DNA of 64,000 nucleotides from Sphingobium algorifonticola (GCF_004005485.1 NZ_RZUL01000003.1:62001-126000), one strand, 5' to 3'; shown: positions 43,805 to 62,040, numbered from the stretch's first letter. The notes: a model not told the origin generated them from the letters alone. Numbers and translations are program-made.

Positions 43805-44920
43805 TCAAATGTCGCCGCCGATAATGCGCGCAATCCGTCCGCTCGCGCGACCATCGCCGAACGGATTGTGCGCGCGCGCCATTTCGGCATAAGCCGCCTC
43901 GTCGTTGAGCAGCGCGAAAACCTCCGCCACGATCCGCGCCCGGTCGGTGCCGACCAGTTTCGCCGTGCCTGCGGCTATGCCTTCGGGCCGTTCCGTCGTT
44001 TCGCGCATTACCAGCACCGGCTTGCCCAGCGACGGCGCTTCCTCCTGCACACCGCCGCTGTCAGTCAGCACCAGATAGCAGATGTCGAGCAGCCGCACGA
44101 AATGTGGATAGTCGAGCGGATCGATCAGTGCGACATGGGGAAGGTCCGCCAGCGCGGCATCCATGACGCGCCGGACATTGGGATTGGGATGGACAGGGAA
44201 GATCACCGCGACATCAGCGCGCGCAGCAATGTCACGCACGGCACCGGCGATCGCATCCATACCGCCGCCGAAGTTTTCGCGCCGGTGGCTGGTCACCGCG
44301 ACGATGCGACGCCCCGCGAACCGTGTCGCCAGATCATCCAGACCGCAGGCGAGGCCCGGTTCGGCGTCTATGCGCGCCTTCGTCGCGAGAAGCGCGTCGA
44401 TTACGGTATTGCCCGTCACATGAATTCCGGCCGGATCGCGCCCCTCGGCCAGCAGTGCGTCGGCGGCACCCTGCGTCGGGGCGAAGTTCATGTCCGCGAT
44501 GCAGGCGACGACGCGCCGGTTCACTTCTTCCGGCCAGGGGTGATGGATGTCGCCGCTGCGCAATCCCGCCTCGACGTGCGCGACCGGAATCTTGCGGTAA
44601 TAAGCGGCAAGACTTGCCACCATGGTCGTCAGTGTGTCGCCATGAACGAGCACCCGGTCGGGCTGCTCCGCGTCGAATGCCTTGCCCAGTTGGACGATAA
44701 GTGTCGCGGTCAGCCCGTCGAGCGTCTGGTTGGGTGTCATGACGTCAAGATCGATGTCGGGCACGATCCCGGCGATTTCCAGCACCTGATCAAGCAGACC
44801 GCGATGCTGCGCCGTCACGCATACGCGCACGTCGATACCGGGTGCGGCGCGCAGCGCGTGGATGACGGGGAACAGTTTGATGGCTTCGGGCCGCGTCCCG
44901 AATACGCAGAGAATCTTCAT
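43805..44920 (-). CDS. wecB: UDP-N-acetylglucosamine 2-epimerase (non-hydrolysing)
   Basis: A 371-residue enzyme that interconverts UDP-GlcNAc and UDP-ManNAc for surface polysaccharide. It opens MKILCVFGTRPEAIKLFPVI, with VLVHGDTLTTMVASLAAYY, HVEAGLRSGDIHHPWPEEVN, VTSHRRENFG and LTDSGGVQEEAPSLGKPVLV, all family segments. It is cytoplasmic. It diverges from manC across 129 bp, so two sugar-nucleotide genes share a promoter region. Confidence 0.96.
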   Translation of the reverse strand: MKILCVFGTRPEAIKLFPVIHALRAAPGIDVRVCVTAQHRGLLDQVLEIAGIVPDIDLDVMTPNQTLDGLTATLIVQLGKAFDAEQPDRVLVHGDTLTTMVASLAAYYRKIPVAHVEAGLRSGDIHHPWPEEVNRRVVACIADMNFAPTQGAADALLAEGRDPAGIHVTGNTVIDALLATKARIDAEPGLACGLDDLATRFAGRRIVAVTSHRRENFGGGMDAIAGAVRDIAARADVAVIFPVHPNPNVRRVMDAALADLPHVALIDPLDYPHFVRLLDICYLVLTDSGGVQEEAPSLGKPVLVMRETTERPEGIAAGTAKLVGTDRARIVAEVFALLNDEAAYAEMARAHNPFGDGRASGRIARIIGGDI

Positions 44921-45049
44921 GCAGCCCTCGTGGCAGAATTGATGCGCAATATGGCTGCAATTCCTTCAAAAGCGATAAACGGCGCTACCGCGATGGTGTA
45001 CGCCATGCTAGTGGCGCGCCCAATCAAGACGATAAGGACTTTGTTTTCC

Positions 45050-46123
45050 ATGACGCTTTCGGTGGTTCCCGTCATTCTCTCCGGCGGTTCAGGCACCCGG
45101 CTCTGGCCCATGTCACGGCCCGAACGCCCCAAGCAACTCCTGGCGTTGACCGCTGCCGAAACGATGCTGCAACTCACTGTCCGTCGTGCGATGCCTGGTC
45201 CCGACAGCACGCTCGATTTCGGTGTTCCCATCATCGTTGCCAACGCGGCTCATGCGGACCTGATCGAATCGCAACTGGCCGATATCGGCGTCCGCGACAG
45301 CCGCATTCTGCTCGAACCCGAAGGACGCAATACCGCACCTGCCATCGCGCTCGCGGCGCTGGCGGCCCGGACGCCGTCGGATGCGCTGCTGGTCATGCCC
45401 AGCGATCATGTCATCGCCGACCTGCCTGCCTTTCACGCTGCCATCGCCCGTGCGCTGCCATTGGTGGAACAAGGATGGCTGGTCACGTTCGGCATTACGC
45501 CTGATGCACCGGAAACGGGCTATGGCTACATCAAAACCGGCGAGGCCCTGGAACCCGGTGTTCACCGCGTCGACAGGTTTATCGAAAAGCCCGACGCCGC
45601 GCGTGCTGCGGCGATGCTGGCCGAAGGCGGGCATGCCTGGAACGCCGGCATATTCCTGTTCCGGGCCGATGCCTATCTTGCCGCACTGGAGACCCATCAG
45701 CCAGCGATGCTGGCCGCGAGCCGGGAGGCCATCGACAATGCTCGGCGCGACGGCCTGCGCCTGTATCCATGCGCTACGGCGTTTGGGGCCTGCCCTTCCG
45801 ATTCGATCGACTATGCCGTGATGGAAAAGGCGGACAAGGTGGCCTGCGTTCCGGTGTACATGGGTTGGTCGGACGTCGGGAGCTGGGATTCGTTGCATGC
45901 GATTAGCGCCACGGACGGCGCGAACAACAGCCTGCGTGGCGACGTCGTCGCATTGGGGAGCACCGGCTGCATCGTGCACAGCGACGGACCCACGGTCGCG
46001 ATGTCGGGCGTCAAGGATCTGATCGTCGTGGTGTCGAACGGCAACATTCTCATTCTGCCGCGTGGCCAGTCGCAGGATGTCAAGAAATTGACCGAAGCAC
46101 TCAAGGCGCGCGACGTGGCATGA
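45050..46123 (+). CDS. manC: Mannose-1-phosphate guanylyltransferase
   Basis: A 357-residue GDP-mannose pyrophosphorylase. ATG 45050 gives MTLSVVPVILSGGSGTRLWP, the nucleotide-binding start; a much longer open frame on this strand is antisense to wecB and not coding. FIEKPDAARA, WNAGIFLFRAD and GWSDVGSWDSL are conserved. It lacks the C-terminal cupin isomerase domain of bifunctional AlgA/XanB enzymes, so it only makes GDP-mannose. It likely serves exopolysaccharide or sphingolipid/LPS glycans. Confidence 0.94.
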   Translation: MTLSVVPVILSGGSGTRLWPMSRPERPKQLLALTAAETMLQLTVRRAMPGPDSTLDFGVPIIVANAAHADLIESQLADIGVRDSRILLEPEGRNTAPAIALAALAARTPSDALLVMPSDHVIADLPAFHAAIARALPLVEQGWLVTFGITPDAPETGYGYIKTGEALEPGVHRVDRFIEKPDAARAAAMLAEGGHAWNAGIFLFRADAYLAALETHQPAMLAASREAIDNARRDGLRLYPCATAFGACPSDSIDYAVMEKADKVACVPVYMGWSDVGSWDSLHAISATDGANNSLRGDVVALGSTGCIVHSDGPTVAMSGVKDLIVVVSNGNILILPRGQSQDVKKLTEALKARDVA

Positions 46124-46224
46124 CCGGGTTTCGGGCGCGCCCCAGATTGTGGCACTGGTGCGCGGCCTTCCTGATGCTGTTTGTCGTCCAGACAATCGTT
46201 CCGCTCGTTGCTCTTTTCATTTAA
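46120..46224 (+). CDS. Possible 34-residue membrane peptide after manC
   Basis: A 34-codon frame starting at ATG 46120, in ATGA overlap with the manC stop. After a basic start (MTGFRARPRLWHWC) comes one hydrophobic helix (AFLMLFVVQTIVPLVALFI) and a stop. The overlap and helix suggest a real small gene, but its length and lack of known relatives keep this tentative. Confidence 0.4.
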   Translation: MTGFRARPRLWHWCAAFLMLFVVQTIVPLVALFI

Positions 46225-46238
46225 CGGGCATGAGCCTC

Positions 46239-46267
46239 TTAACATTCTCCAACAGGCTCGCTATATG
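46239..46267 (+). promoter_or_regulatory. Putative rpoB promoter
   Basis: A -35-like TTAACA (46239-46244) and a -10-like TATATG (46262-46267) are spaced by exactly 17 bp. It would start a leader of about 245 nt before rpoB. The spacing and fit are good for a housekeeping promoter, though unproven. Confidence 0.45.
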
Positions 46268-46403
46268 CGCTGCTCGAGTTACCGGCCACGTCCCGCCTCC
46301 CCGGCGCGGATCGGCCAGCCTTCCATCGCCCGAGCAACGGTCCATTTTGCGCATGGACCGCTACGAATGGGGCGGAAACGCGAAGGTTCTGCCAGACGCT
46401 GAC

Positions 46404-46438
46404 AGTGCGGATCGGACAGCCCCGACCCGCACTTTTTT
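46404..46438 (+). terminator. Terminator/attenuator hairpin in the rpoB leader
   Basis: Stem AGTGCGG-A-TCGG with CCGA-C-CCGCACT (one A/C mismatch), a 6-nt loop, then TTTTTT (46433-46438). It lies 82 bp before the rpoB ATG. It could end the manC transcript, or attenuate rpoB transcripts that start at 46239-46267. A near-copy of its left arm, GCGGATCGGCCAGCC, lies at 46306-46320. Confidence 0.75.
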
Positions 46439-46519
46439 GCGTCGCTATGGCAGCGCGAATCGGCTGAACCTTCGCTGTGATGCGAAGAAAATAGTGCGAA
46501 TTAAAAGGCAGGACCAAGC

Positions 46520-50689
<4,170 letters not shown>

Positions 50690-50695
50690 AATAAT

Positions 50696-50802
50696 CCCTC
50701 CCTCTCCCCTTCAGGGGAGAGGGCCGGGGAGAGGGGAAGTCATGGCGACTTCCGGGCTTTACAGCCCCCTCTCCCAAACCCTCTCCCCTGAAGGGGAGAG
50801 GG
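50696..50802. repeat. Palindromic repeat pair between rpoB and rpoC
   Basis: Two inverted CCCTCTCCCC-TTCA/TGAA-GGGGAGAGGG palindromes (one near 50696-50723, the other at 50779-50802), each able to fold on itself. They flank a GC-rich spacer of about 55 bp. This is a known style of repetitive extragenic element in Proteobacteria. It occupies most of the 137-bp rpoB-rpoC gap. Confidence 0.85.
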
Positions 50803-50825
50803 CTTAAGGAACAAAGGACAGGCAT

Positions 50826-55076
<4,251 letters not shown>

Positions 55077-55116
55077 GGGATCGGGAGCGATCCTGACGAG
55101 CATGATCCGTTGACCA

Positions 55117-55154
55117 AAAATATCCGTCGGAGGCTGTCCTCCGGCGGATATTTT
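55117..55154 (+). terminator. Intrinsic terminator after rpoC
   Basis: A near-perfect 17-bp stem (AAAATATCCGTCGGAGG with CCTCCGGCGGATATTTT, one G-T pair) around a 4-nt loop (CTGT), with T residues at the end. It lies 40 bp past the rpoC stop. This is the strongest terminator in the window. Confidence 0.9.
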
Positions 55155-55242
55155 CGTTTCGGGAACCGGACCGGACATGTTCGGTTATATGCCTCGCAAG
55201 CCATTGCCGTGAAAATCGGCGTCGCGAGGGAACGGGCTGGAT

Positions 55243-55653
55243 ATGGCCGGACGTAGCATTGTTGCAGTGGCCGCGACATTCGGGCTTGCCGGGGTGGTCG
55301 GCGTCACGCTTGGGCAGTTCGCGATCACGCAACCGCATAGGCCTTTGGAAGCCAACGCGATTGCCGATCAGGTCGGCAATCCCGACGCTTCTTATGGCCC
55401 GCCCTCTTCGGTCTACGCGGAAGCCGCGCGGCTCAACGACGCTGTTGCGCCTGCCCCCGTTTGCAAGGGCTGCGGCCCTACACTCGCCCAACGGCGCGAT
55501 AACGCCTATTTCGGCGATACGGACATATCATCTGCGGACGGCAGCACGCTTGGTCCCAATGATGGCAGGCAATCGGCTGGCGACGCCTATGACCTGGAAA
55601 CAGCGGAGGCATATTCCGACAGCCTCCCGGATGCCGCCCCGGAAACGCTGTAG
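55243..55653 (+). CDS. Hypothetical exported or membrane-anchored protein
   Basis: A 136-residue protein. The start MAGRSIVAVAATFGLAGVVG gives one hydrophobic helix (signal or anchor), followed by a Pro/Ala-rich polar region with a C-K-G-C pair (APVCKGCGPTLAQRRDN) and an acidic, Asp/Ser-rich end. No domain is recognised. The CKGC could be a redox or metal pair, but a two-Cys site is weak evidence. It follows the rpoC terminator, so it has its own promoter. Confidence 0.65.
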   Translation: MAGRSIVAVAATFGLAGVVGVTLGQFAITQPHRPLEANAIADQVGNPDASYGPPSSVYAEAARLNDAVAPAPVCKGCGPTLAQRRDNAYFGDTDISSADGSTLGPNDGRQSAGDAYDLETAEAYSDSLPDAAPETL

Positions 55654-55715
55654 CTTCCATCATCACCCCGATGGTTTCGTCACGGACAGGCGGCGCTTGC
55701 AAATATGTTCCTTTT

Positions 55716-56798
55716 ATGTTCTCATCCCCTATGGCTGGCATCAGGGGACGGGGCGCAACGCAAAACAACGAAAGCGACCGCTTCTCGACAGCCCAGCGTC
55801 TTGAGGATGGGGACTGGCGCGATATGGCTGCCGACGTGGACGGCGTAGCGGCCCCGCCACGCACCAGCGTCACGATCGAGCGTGCCCGCACCATCATAGC
55901 CCGCAATGCATCGCCCGACATCGGCTTTGACCAGTCGATCAATCCCTATCGCGGCTGCGAGCACGGGTGCATTTATTGCTTCGCCCGGCCGTCGCATGCC
56001 TGGCATGATCTGTCGCCGGGTCTGGATTTCGAAACCAAGCTATTCGCCAAGCCCGATGCCGCTGCGCTGCTCCGGCGGGAACTGGGGCGACGTGGCTATG
56101 TGGTGTCGCCGATCGCAATGGGGACCAACACCGATCCGTATCAGCCAATCGAGCGCGACTGGCACATTACCCGCCAATGCATCGAAGTGCTCGCGGAAAC
56201 GCGGCATCCGTTGTTCATCACCACCAAATCAGACCGTGTGCTGCGCGATATCGACTTGTTGTCGGCCATGGCGCGGGACAATCTTGTGGCTGTCGGGATA
56301 TCGGTAACGACTCTGGATGCCAAGGTCGCAAGTACGTTGGAGCCGCGCGCGACGCATCCCGAAAGGCGCATCGCGGCGATCGCCCGGCTGGCCGATGCCG
56401 GAGTACCCGTCCATGCCTGCGTGTCCCCCGTGATACCGGCGATTACCGATCATGAAATTGAAACGATCGTCGCGCGCGTCGCTGCGGCGGGTGCGCAGGG
56501 CGTGTTCTGGATCCCCGTGCGCCTGCCGCACGAAGTTGCGCCACTGTTTCGCGCGTGGCTGGATGCGCATTATCCCGACCGGGCGTCGAAGGTCATGGCC
56601 ATCATACGGGACATCCGCGGCGGGCGGGACAATGACCCGCGTTTCGGCCATCGAATGCGAGGTCAAGGCGTGTGGGCAGAGCTGATCCGCGCTCGCTTTG
56701 CCAAGGCCAAGGCAAAGGCTGGTCTGCCCGAAACGCGTACTGTGCTGCGCTCTGACCTTTTCCGGCCGCCAGAAGGCGATCAGTTGCGCCTGCTCTAA
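55716..56798 (+). CDS. PA0069 family radical SAM protein
   Basis: About 360 residues; the start is uncertain (ATG 55716, 55731 or 55671). The N-terminal GIRGRGATQNNESDRF is typical of the PA0069 family. The radical SAM cluster is CEHGCIYCFARP (C-x3-C-x2-C). Later segments (PIAMGTNTDPYQPIERDW, ITTKSDRVLRDIDLL, GVSISVTT-like VGISVTTLD, PVIPAITDHEIE) fit the family, whose closest known relative is spore photoproduct lyase-like. The reaction is unknown. It converges with the acyl-CoA ligase, overlapping it by 4 bp. Confidence 0.9.
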   Translation: MFSSPMAGIRGRGATQNNESDRFSTAQRLEDGDWRDMAADVDGVAAPPRTSVTIERARTIIARNASPDIGFDQSINPYRGCEHGCIYCFARPSHAWHDLSPGLDFETKLFAKPDAAALLRRELGRRGYVVSPIAMGTNTDPYQPIERDWHITRQCIEVLAETRHPLFITTKSDRVLRDIDLLSAMARDNLVAVGISVTTLDAKVASTLEPRATHPERRIAAIARLADAGVPVHACVSPVIPAITDHEIETIVARVAAAGAQGVFWIPVRLPHEVAPLFRAWLDAHYPDRASKVMAIIRDIRGGRDNDPRFGHRMRGQGVWAELIRARFAKAKAKAGLPETRTVLRSDLFRPPEGDQLRLL

Positions 56799-58390
56799 TC
56801 GGCCAGCACGACCGATGCGTATGTTTCCCGCAACGCGGTCTTGAGCAATTTGCCGGTTGCCGTGTGCGGCAGGCTGTCGGCGAAGAGGATGCGGTCCGGT
56901 AGCCACCATTTGGCCACCCGCGTGGCCAGATGCGCCCGTATGTCGGCCTCGCTGACGTCCGATTCGCCCTTGCGGACAACGATCAGAATGGGGCGTTCGT
57001 CCCATTTCGGATGCGGCAAGCCGATTGCCGCGGCTTCGGCGACCCCCGGACAGCCGATGGCTTCGTTTTCCAGGATGACCGAACTGATCCATTCGCCGCC
57101 GGACTTGATAACGTCCTTGGCCCGATCCTTGATCTGCATGATACCGTCCGGTCGGATAATCGCGACGTCGCCGGTATCGAACCAGTTGTCGGCATCGACC
57201 GCAGGGCCACTGTCGTCGCCGAAATAGCGGGCGATCACCCAAGGTCCGCGCACCTGCAACCGCCCGGCTGTCTTGCCATCGCGCGGCAGCACAGCCCCAT
57301 CGTCATCGACCAGCCGCATTTCCACCCCATAGGGCACGCCTCCCTGATGCGCGAGCAGATCGAGCTGTGCGGCACGTGGCAGCGTGGGGAAGTCAGCCGC
57401 CTTGCGCGAGACCGTGCCGATCGGCGAAAGCTCGGTCATGCCCCACAGGTGGCTGACGCCGATCCCCATGTCCATCAACCGGTTGACCATGGCGCCGGGT
57501 GCCGCCGAACCCCCGATGACAACCCGCGTCAGTGGCGGCGGGACGACCCCTGTGGCATCGGCATGCGCCAGCACGCCGAGCCATACCGTCGGAACCGCCG
57601 CGCTGTGCGTCACCTTTTCATCATGCATGAGGCGGCATAGCAACGCGGGATCGTTGACCGCCGAAAGCACCAGTTTCGATCCGGCCATCGGTGCGGCAAA
57701 CGGAATGCCCCATCCGCAGACGTGAAACTGCGGAACAACGGGCAGGATGCAGCTTTCAGGCCCAAGCCCGAAACAGGCGGGCATGATGGCCGTCATCGCA
57801 TGCAACACAGACGAGCGATGGCTGTACAGCACACCTTTCGGATTGCCGGTCGTGCCGCTGGTGTAGCACAGCATGCAGGGATCGCGTTCGTCGCCCTGTG
57901 CCCATGCAAAGTCGTCGTCTTCATCAGCGATCGCGTCAGCATAATGGCCCGCCGTACCATCGAAGCGGATGAAATGAGTGACGCTCGGCAAGCGCGGCTT
58001 CAGGCGTTCGACCAGCGGGGCAAAGGTGGCGTCATACAGCAGGACGCGATCTTCGGCGTGATTGGCAATATAGGCGATCTGGTCTTCGAACAGGCGCGGG
58101 TTGATCGTATGCAGCACTGCGCCCATGCCCGTTGCGCCATACCAGGATGATACATGGCGGCCGTGGTTCATCGCCAGCGTCGCCACCCTGTCACCCGGCT
58201 TTACGCCCTGCCTTACCAGATGACGTGCGAAGCGGCGTGCGTCGCTGTGGATCGTGCCCCAGGTGCTGCGCTCCACCAGGCCATCGGCATAGACGCTGAC
58301 CACTTCCTGCAAGCCATATTCACGCGCCGCATGATCGATGATGGTAGACAAGCGCAGCGCGAAATCCTGCATTCCGCCAATCATCGTCAC
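56795..58390 (-). CDS. AMP-dependent long/medium-chain acyl-CoA ligase
   Basis: A 531-residue adenylate-forming enzyme that activates a carboxylic acid with ATP and CoA. The P-loop-like motif is [18 protein letters not shown] near residue 175. The A5 region is [12 protein letters not shown], the hinge region is [15 protein letters not shown] ([15 protein letters not shown]), and the catalytic Lys is in [16 protein letters not shown] at the C terminus. The substrate is probably a fatty acid. It is cytoplasmic. The gene converges with the radical SAM gene and is followed upstream by dnaE. Confidence 0.92.
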   Translation of the reverse strand: MTMIGGMQDFALRLSTIIDHAAREYGLQEVVSVYADGLVERSTWGTIHSDARRFARHLVRQGVKPGDRVATLAMNHGRHVSSWYGATGMGAVLHTINPRLFEDQIAYIANHAEDRVLLYDATFAPLVERLKPRLPSVTHFIRFDGTAGHYADAIADEDDDFAWAQGDERDPCMLCYTSGTTGNPKGVLYSHRSSVLHAMTAIMPACFGLGPESCILPVVPQFHVCGWGIPFAAPMAGSKLVLSAVNDPALLCRLMHDEKVTHSAAVPTVWLGVLAHADATGVVPPPLTRVVIGGSAAPGAMVNRLMDMGIGVSHLWGMTELSPIGTVSRKAADFPTLPRAAQLDLLAHQGGVPYGVEMRLVDDDGAVLPRDGKTAGRLQVRGPWVIARYFGDDSGPAVDADNWFDTGDVAIIRPDGIMQIKDRAKDVIKSGGEWISSVILENEAIGCPGVAEAAAIGLPHPKWDERPILIVVRKGESDVSEADIRAHLATRVAKWWLPDRILFADSLPHTATGKLLKTALRETYASVVLAD

Positions 58391-58482
58391 TCTCCTGTCG
58401 GCATTCTTATCGTTCGATGGTGCCCTGCCTGGAAGCGATAGACAAGAGGAACGGGAATATCGCTGAGGGGCGGTCTGCGGTA

Positions 58483-61400
58483 TCAGGAAACGAGCGCGAG
58501 GCGGGGCGGCTCGGGTGTCGCGAAGCGATGGGCGACGACCCCCGGCACATTGGCCAGGCGTTCGGCGATTTCGGCGTCGATCATGAAATCGCGCCCCAGC
58601 CTGACCCGAACGACCCGCCCGTTTTCAAGACTGCACCGGACGCCAACATCGCTCCGTCCGCCCCGGTTGGCTGCCAATATCGCCGCGATCTGCGCGACAG
58701 CCGCAGCACTTGCGATGTCGAGCCACAATTCCATCCGTGTCGATCCGGCGATGCGCGTAAAGGGCTGGACTCCGCGCACCGTGACGCGCGGGGTTTCCTC
58801 GCCCGGCTGGCGATCCAGCTCGACCGTCAGCAAGGCGCATTCGCCATCCTTGGCAAGGGCATCGATTGCCTTGCAGGCATCGTCGTCAAAACAGCTCGCC
58901 TGGAACTGGCCGCTGCTGTCTGAAAAAGTAGCGGAGACATAGCGTCCTCCGCGCCGGGTGTCGCGCCAGCGGACATCCTCGACCAGAGCCGCCATCATCG
59001 CATGGGCACGGCCATCCCCATTCATCGCAACCGGATGTGCGCATATCGCGCCAAAGCTCCGTGCACCGCGTGCTTCAGCGATATGCCGATAGCGATCGAC
59101 CGGATGGGCCGAGAAGTAGAAGCCGAAGGCCTCTTTCTCCTGCGCCATCCGGTCGGCGATAGACCAGGCGGCGTGGGGCGGAATGTGGACGTCGGCATGC
59201 GCGATTTCGGCGTCGCCGAACAGGCCGCCCTGCCCGCTTTCCCGCGCATCGGCCGCGCTGGACGCAACCGAAAGGATGGTTTCCGCCGCCGCATGGACCC
59301 CGGCGCGATCGGGATTGACGCCGTCGAATGCGCCCGCTGCGGCAAGGCTTTCGAGCTGACGGCGATTGAGCAGGCGCGGCTCCACACGATCCGCGAAATC
59401 GTCGAGATCCTTGAACGGCCCGTTGGCTTCGCGCTCCAGGACGAGCGTCTCCATGGCCTTTTCGCCCACGCCCTTGAGGCCACCCAAAGCATAACGGACA
59501 GCAAAGCCGAAGCGTGGATCATCGTCCTTGTCGTTCGGCACCGATACCGGCTCCACCGAGAAATCTGCCTCGCTCAAATTGATATCCGGCGGCAGGCAGG
59601 ACAGGCCCATGCGCCGCATGTCGTCCACGAAAATGGTCAGCTTGTCGGTCAGATGGATGTCGAACGCCATCGACGCGGCATAGAACTCCGCTGGATAATG
59701 CGCCTTCAGCCATGCGGTCTGATAGGCAAGCAGCGCATAAGCGGCGGCATGCGACTTGTTGAAACCATAGCCGGCGAACTTGTCGATCAAGTCGAACAGC
59801 TCGTTCGCCTTTGCCTTGCCGATCTGACTGCGCTCGGCACAGCCCGTCACGAAGCGTTCGCGCTGCGCGTCCATCTCCGCCTTGATCTTCTTGCCCATGG
59901 CGCGGCGCAGAAGATCTGCGTCGCCCAGGGAATAGCCCGCAAGGATCTGCGCGGCCTGCATGACCTGTTCCTGATAGACGAAGATGCCATAGGTCTCTTC
60001 CAGGATCGGCGCGAGCAGATCATGCGGATATTCAATGACTTCCTGGCCATTTTTGCGCCGCCCGAACATCGGGATGTTATCCATGGGACCGGGGCGGTAG
60101 AGCGAGACCAGCGCGATAATGTCGCCGAAGCTGGTGGGCTTCACCGCCGCCAGCGTCTTGCGCATCCCTTCCGATTCAAGCTGGAACACACCCACCGTAT
60201 CACCGCGCTGGAGCAGGTCATAAACCGCTGAATCATCCCATGACAGCGTATCGAGATCGACCGTCACGCCGCGCTTGGCCAGCAATTGCACCGCCTTTTG
60301 CAGGACGGAGAGTGTCTTGAGACCGAGGAAGTCGAACTTTACCAGCCCGGCTGCCTCGACATATTTCATGTCGAACTGCGTCACCGGCATGTCCGATCGG
60401 GGATCGCGATAGAGTGGCACCAGTTTTGACAGCGGGCGGTCACCGATCACCACACCGGCGGCGTGGGTGGAGCTGTGGCGGGGCAAGCCTTCCAGCTTCA
60501 GCGCAAGATCGATGAGCCGCCGCACCTGCATGTCGCCATCATATTCGGCCCGGAAATCCGCAACGCCGTTGAGCGCCCTTTCCAGGGTCCAGGGATCGGT
60601 GGGATGATTGGGGATCAGCTTGGCGAGCCGATCGACCTGCCCATAGCTCATCTGGAGGACGCGCCCGGTATCTTTCAGAACCGCGCGCGCTTTGAGCTTA
60701 CCGAAGGTAATGATCTGCGCGACATGATCGCTGCCATATTTCCCCTGAACATAGCGGATCACTTCGCCGCGCCGCGTTTCGCAGAAATCGATGTCGAAGT
60801 CCGGCATCGAGACGCGTTCGGGGTTGAGGAAGCGTTCGAACAACAGGCCCAGTTGCAACGGGTCGAGATCGGTGATCGTCAGCGCCCAGGCGACGACCGA
60901 CCCCGCACCGGACCCACGCCCCGGCCCTACCGGAATGTCATTCTGCTTCGCCCATTTGATGAAGTCCGCAACGATCAGGAAGTAGCCGGGAAAACCCATC
61001 TGGTTGATGATGGTCAGCTCGAAATCCAGACGGCTGAAATAGTCGGGGAAACGCGCGCGCAAGATGTCGGGGTGAAGATCGGCCGGTGGCGCGTCGTCCT
61101 GTAGCGAAACCAGTTTGCGCAACCGCATTTCCAGCCCCGCTGTGGCATCGTCCCGCAACTGCTGCTTTTCGCCTTCCAGATCGCCGGCCAGGCTGGGCAG
61201 GATCGGCTTTCGCTTGGGCGCTGCGACGGCGCAGCGTTGCGCGATCACCAGCGTATTGGCCAGCGCCTCGGGCAGATCGTCGAACAGCCGCTTCATTTCA
61301 GCGGCCGGTTTCATCCAGGCATCCTGAGAGCTTTTGCGGCGATCGTCGCTATCGACATAGGCGCTGTCGGCAATGCAAAGCATCACGTCATGCGCCGGGT

Positions 61401-62040
61401 GAAAATGGGGTTCGGCAAAGCAGGTCGGATTGGTCGCCACCAGCGGCAGGTCTCTGGCATAGGCCAGATCGATCAACTCGGCTTCGGCCTTGCCTTCGAC
61501 CGGGTCGAGCCTGCGCACGATCTCGACATAGAGGCGATCTGGAAACAGCGATTGCAGGCGGTCGGCATAGGCACGGGCGGCGTCCGGCTGCCCTTCGGCA
61601 AACAGCCGTGCCAGCGCCCCTTCCCCACCGGCCGTCAAGGCGATCAGCCCGTCCGTGCGGCCTTCAAGATCGTCGAGCGAGACATGCGCCTGCTCCTCGA
61701 TCGGCCGATCGAGATGCGCCATCGATACCAGATCGCACAAATGGCCATATCCCGTCTGATCCTGCGCGTAGAGCGCGAGCCAGTCATGCAACGGCGCCGC
61801 ATTGACCGGACGACCGGGACGCGCCACGCCGATCATCGCGCCGACGATCGGCTGTACCCCCTCGCTCTTGCAGGCATCGGAAAACGCCATGGCGGCATAA
61901 AGACCATTCCGGTCGGTCAGCGCGACCGCCGGAAAGCCCAAGGCGCGAGACTGCTTCGCAATGGCCTTCGGCTCAATCGCGCCATCCAGCATGGTGTACG
62001 AAGAAAAGACACGGAGCGGGACGAAGGCGGCATGCGACAT
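58483..62040 (-). CDS. dnaE: DNA polymerase III subunit alpha
   Basis: A 1185-residue replicative polymerase. It starts with the PHP domain (FVPLRVFSSYTMLDGAIEPK). The palm has the catalytic Asp pair in SMPDFDIDFCETRRGE, and SDHVAQIITFGKLKARAVL and FNKSHAAAYALLAYQTAWLK follow in the fingers and helix-hairpin-helix regions. An OB domain lies near the C terminus. The length fits the DnaE1 type. It is transcribed alone. Confidence 0.98.
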   Translation of the reverse strand: MSHAAFVPLRVFSSYTMLDGAIEPKAIAKQSRALGFPAVALTDRNGLYAAMAFSDACKSEGVQPIVGAMIGVARPGRPVNAAPLHDWLALYAQDQTGYGHLCDLVSMAHLDRPIEEQAHVSLDDLEGRTDGLIALTAGGEGALARLFAEGQPDAARAYADRLQSLFPDRLYVEIVRRLDPVEGKAEAELIDLAYARDLPLVATNPTCFAEPHFHPAHDVMLCIADSAYVDSDDRRKSSQDAWMKPAAEMKRLFDDLPEALANTLVIAQRCAVAAPKRKPILPSLAGDLEGEKQQLRDDATAGLEMRLRKLVSLQDDAPPADLHPDILRARFPDYFSRLDFELTIINQMGFPGYFLIVADFIKWAKQNDIPVGPGRGSGAGSVVAWALTITDLDPLQLGLLFERFLNPERVSMPDFDIDFCETRRGEVIRYVQGKYGSDHVAQIITFGKLKARAVLKDTGRVLQMSYGQVDRLAKLIPNHPTDPWTLERALNGVADFRAEYDGDMQVRRLIDLALKLEGLPRHSSTHAAGVVIGDRPLSKLVPLYRDPRSDMPVTQFDMKYVEAAGLVKFDFLGLKTLSVLQKAVQLLAKRGVTVDLDTLSWDDSAVYDLLQRGDTVGVFQLESEGMRKTLAAVKPTSFGDIIALVSLYRPGPMDNIPMFGRRKNGQEVIEYPHDLLAPILEETYGIFVYQEQVMQAAQILAGYSLGDADLLRRAMGKKIKAEMDAQRERFVTGCAERSQIGKAKANELFDLIDKFAGYGFNKSHAAAYALLAYQTAWLKAHYPAEFYAASMAFDIHLTDKLTIFVDDMRRMGLSCLPPDINLSEADFSVEPVSVPNDKDDDPRFGFAVRYALGGLKGVGEKAMETLVLEREANGPFKDLDDFADRVEPRLLNRRQLESLAAAGAFDGVNPDRAGVHAAAETILSVASSAADARESGQGGLFGDAEIAHADVHIPPHAAWSIADRMAQEKEAFGFYFSAHPVDRYRHIAEARGARSFGAICAHPVAMNGDGRAHAMMAALVEDVRWRDTRRGGRYVSATFSDSSGQFQASCFDDDACKAIDALAKDGECALLTVELDRQPGEETPRVTVRGVQPFTRIAGSTRMELWLDIASAAAVAQIAAILAANRGGRSDVGVRCSLENGRVVRVRLGRDFMIDAEIAERLANVPGVVAHRFATPEPPRLALVS

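Noticed and set aside
43739..45049. N-terminal extension of the manC frame by about 437 codons
   Set aside because: The extension is antisense to wecB and lacks family similarity; ATG 45050 begins the known nucleotide-binding motif.
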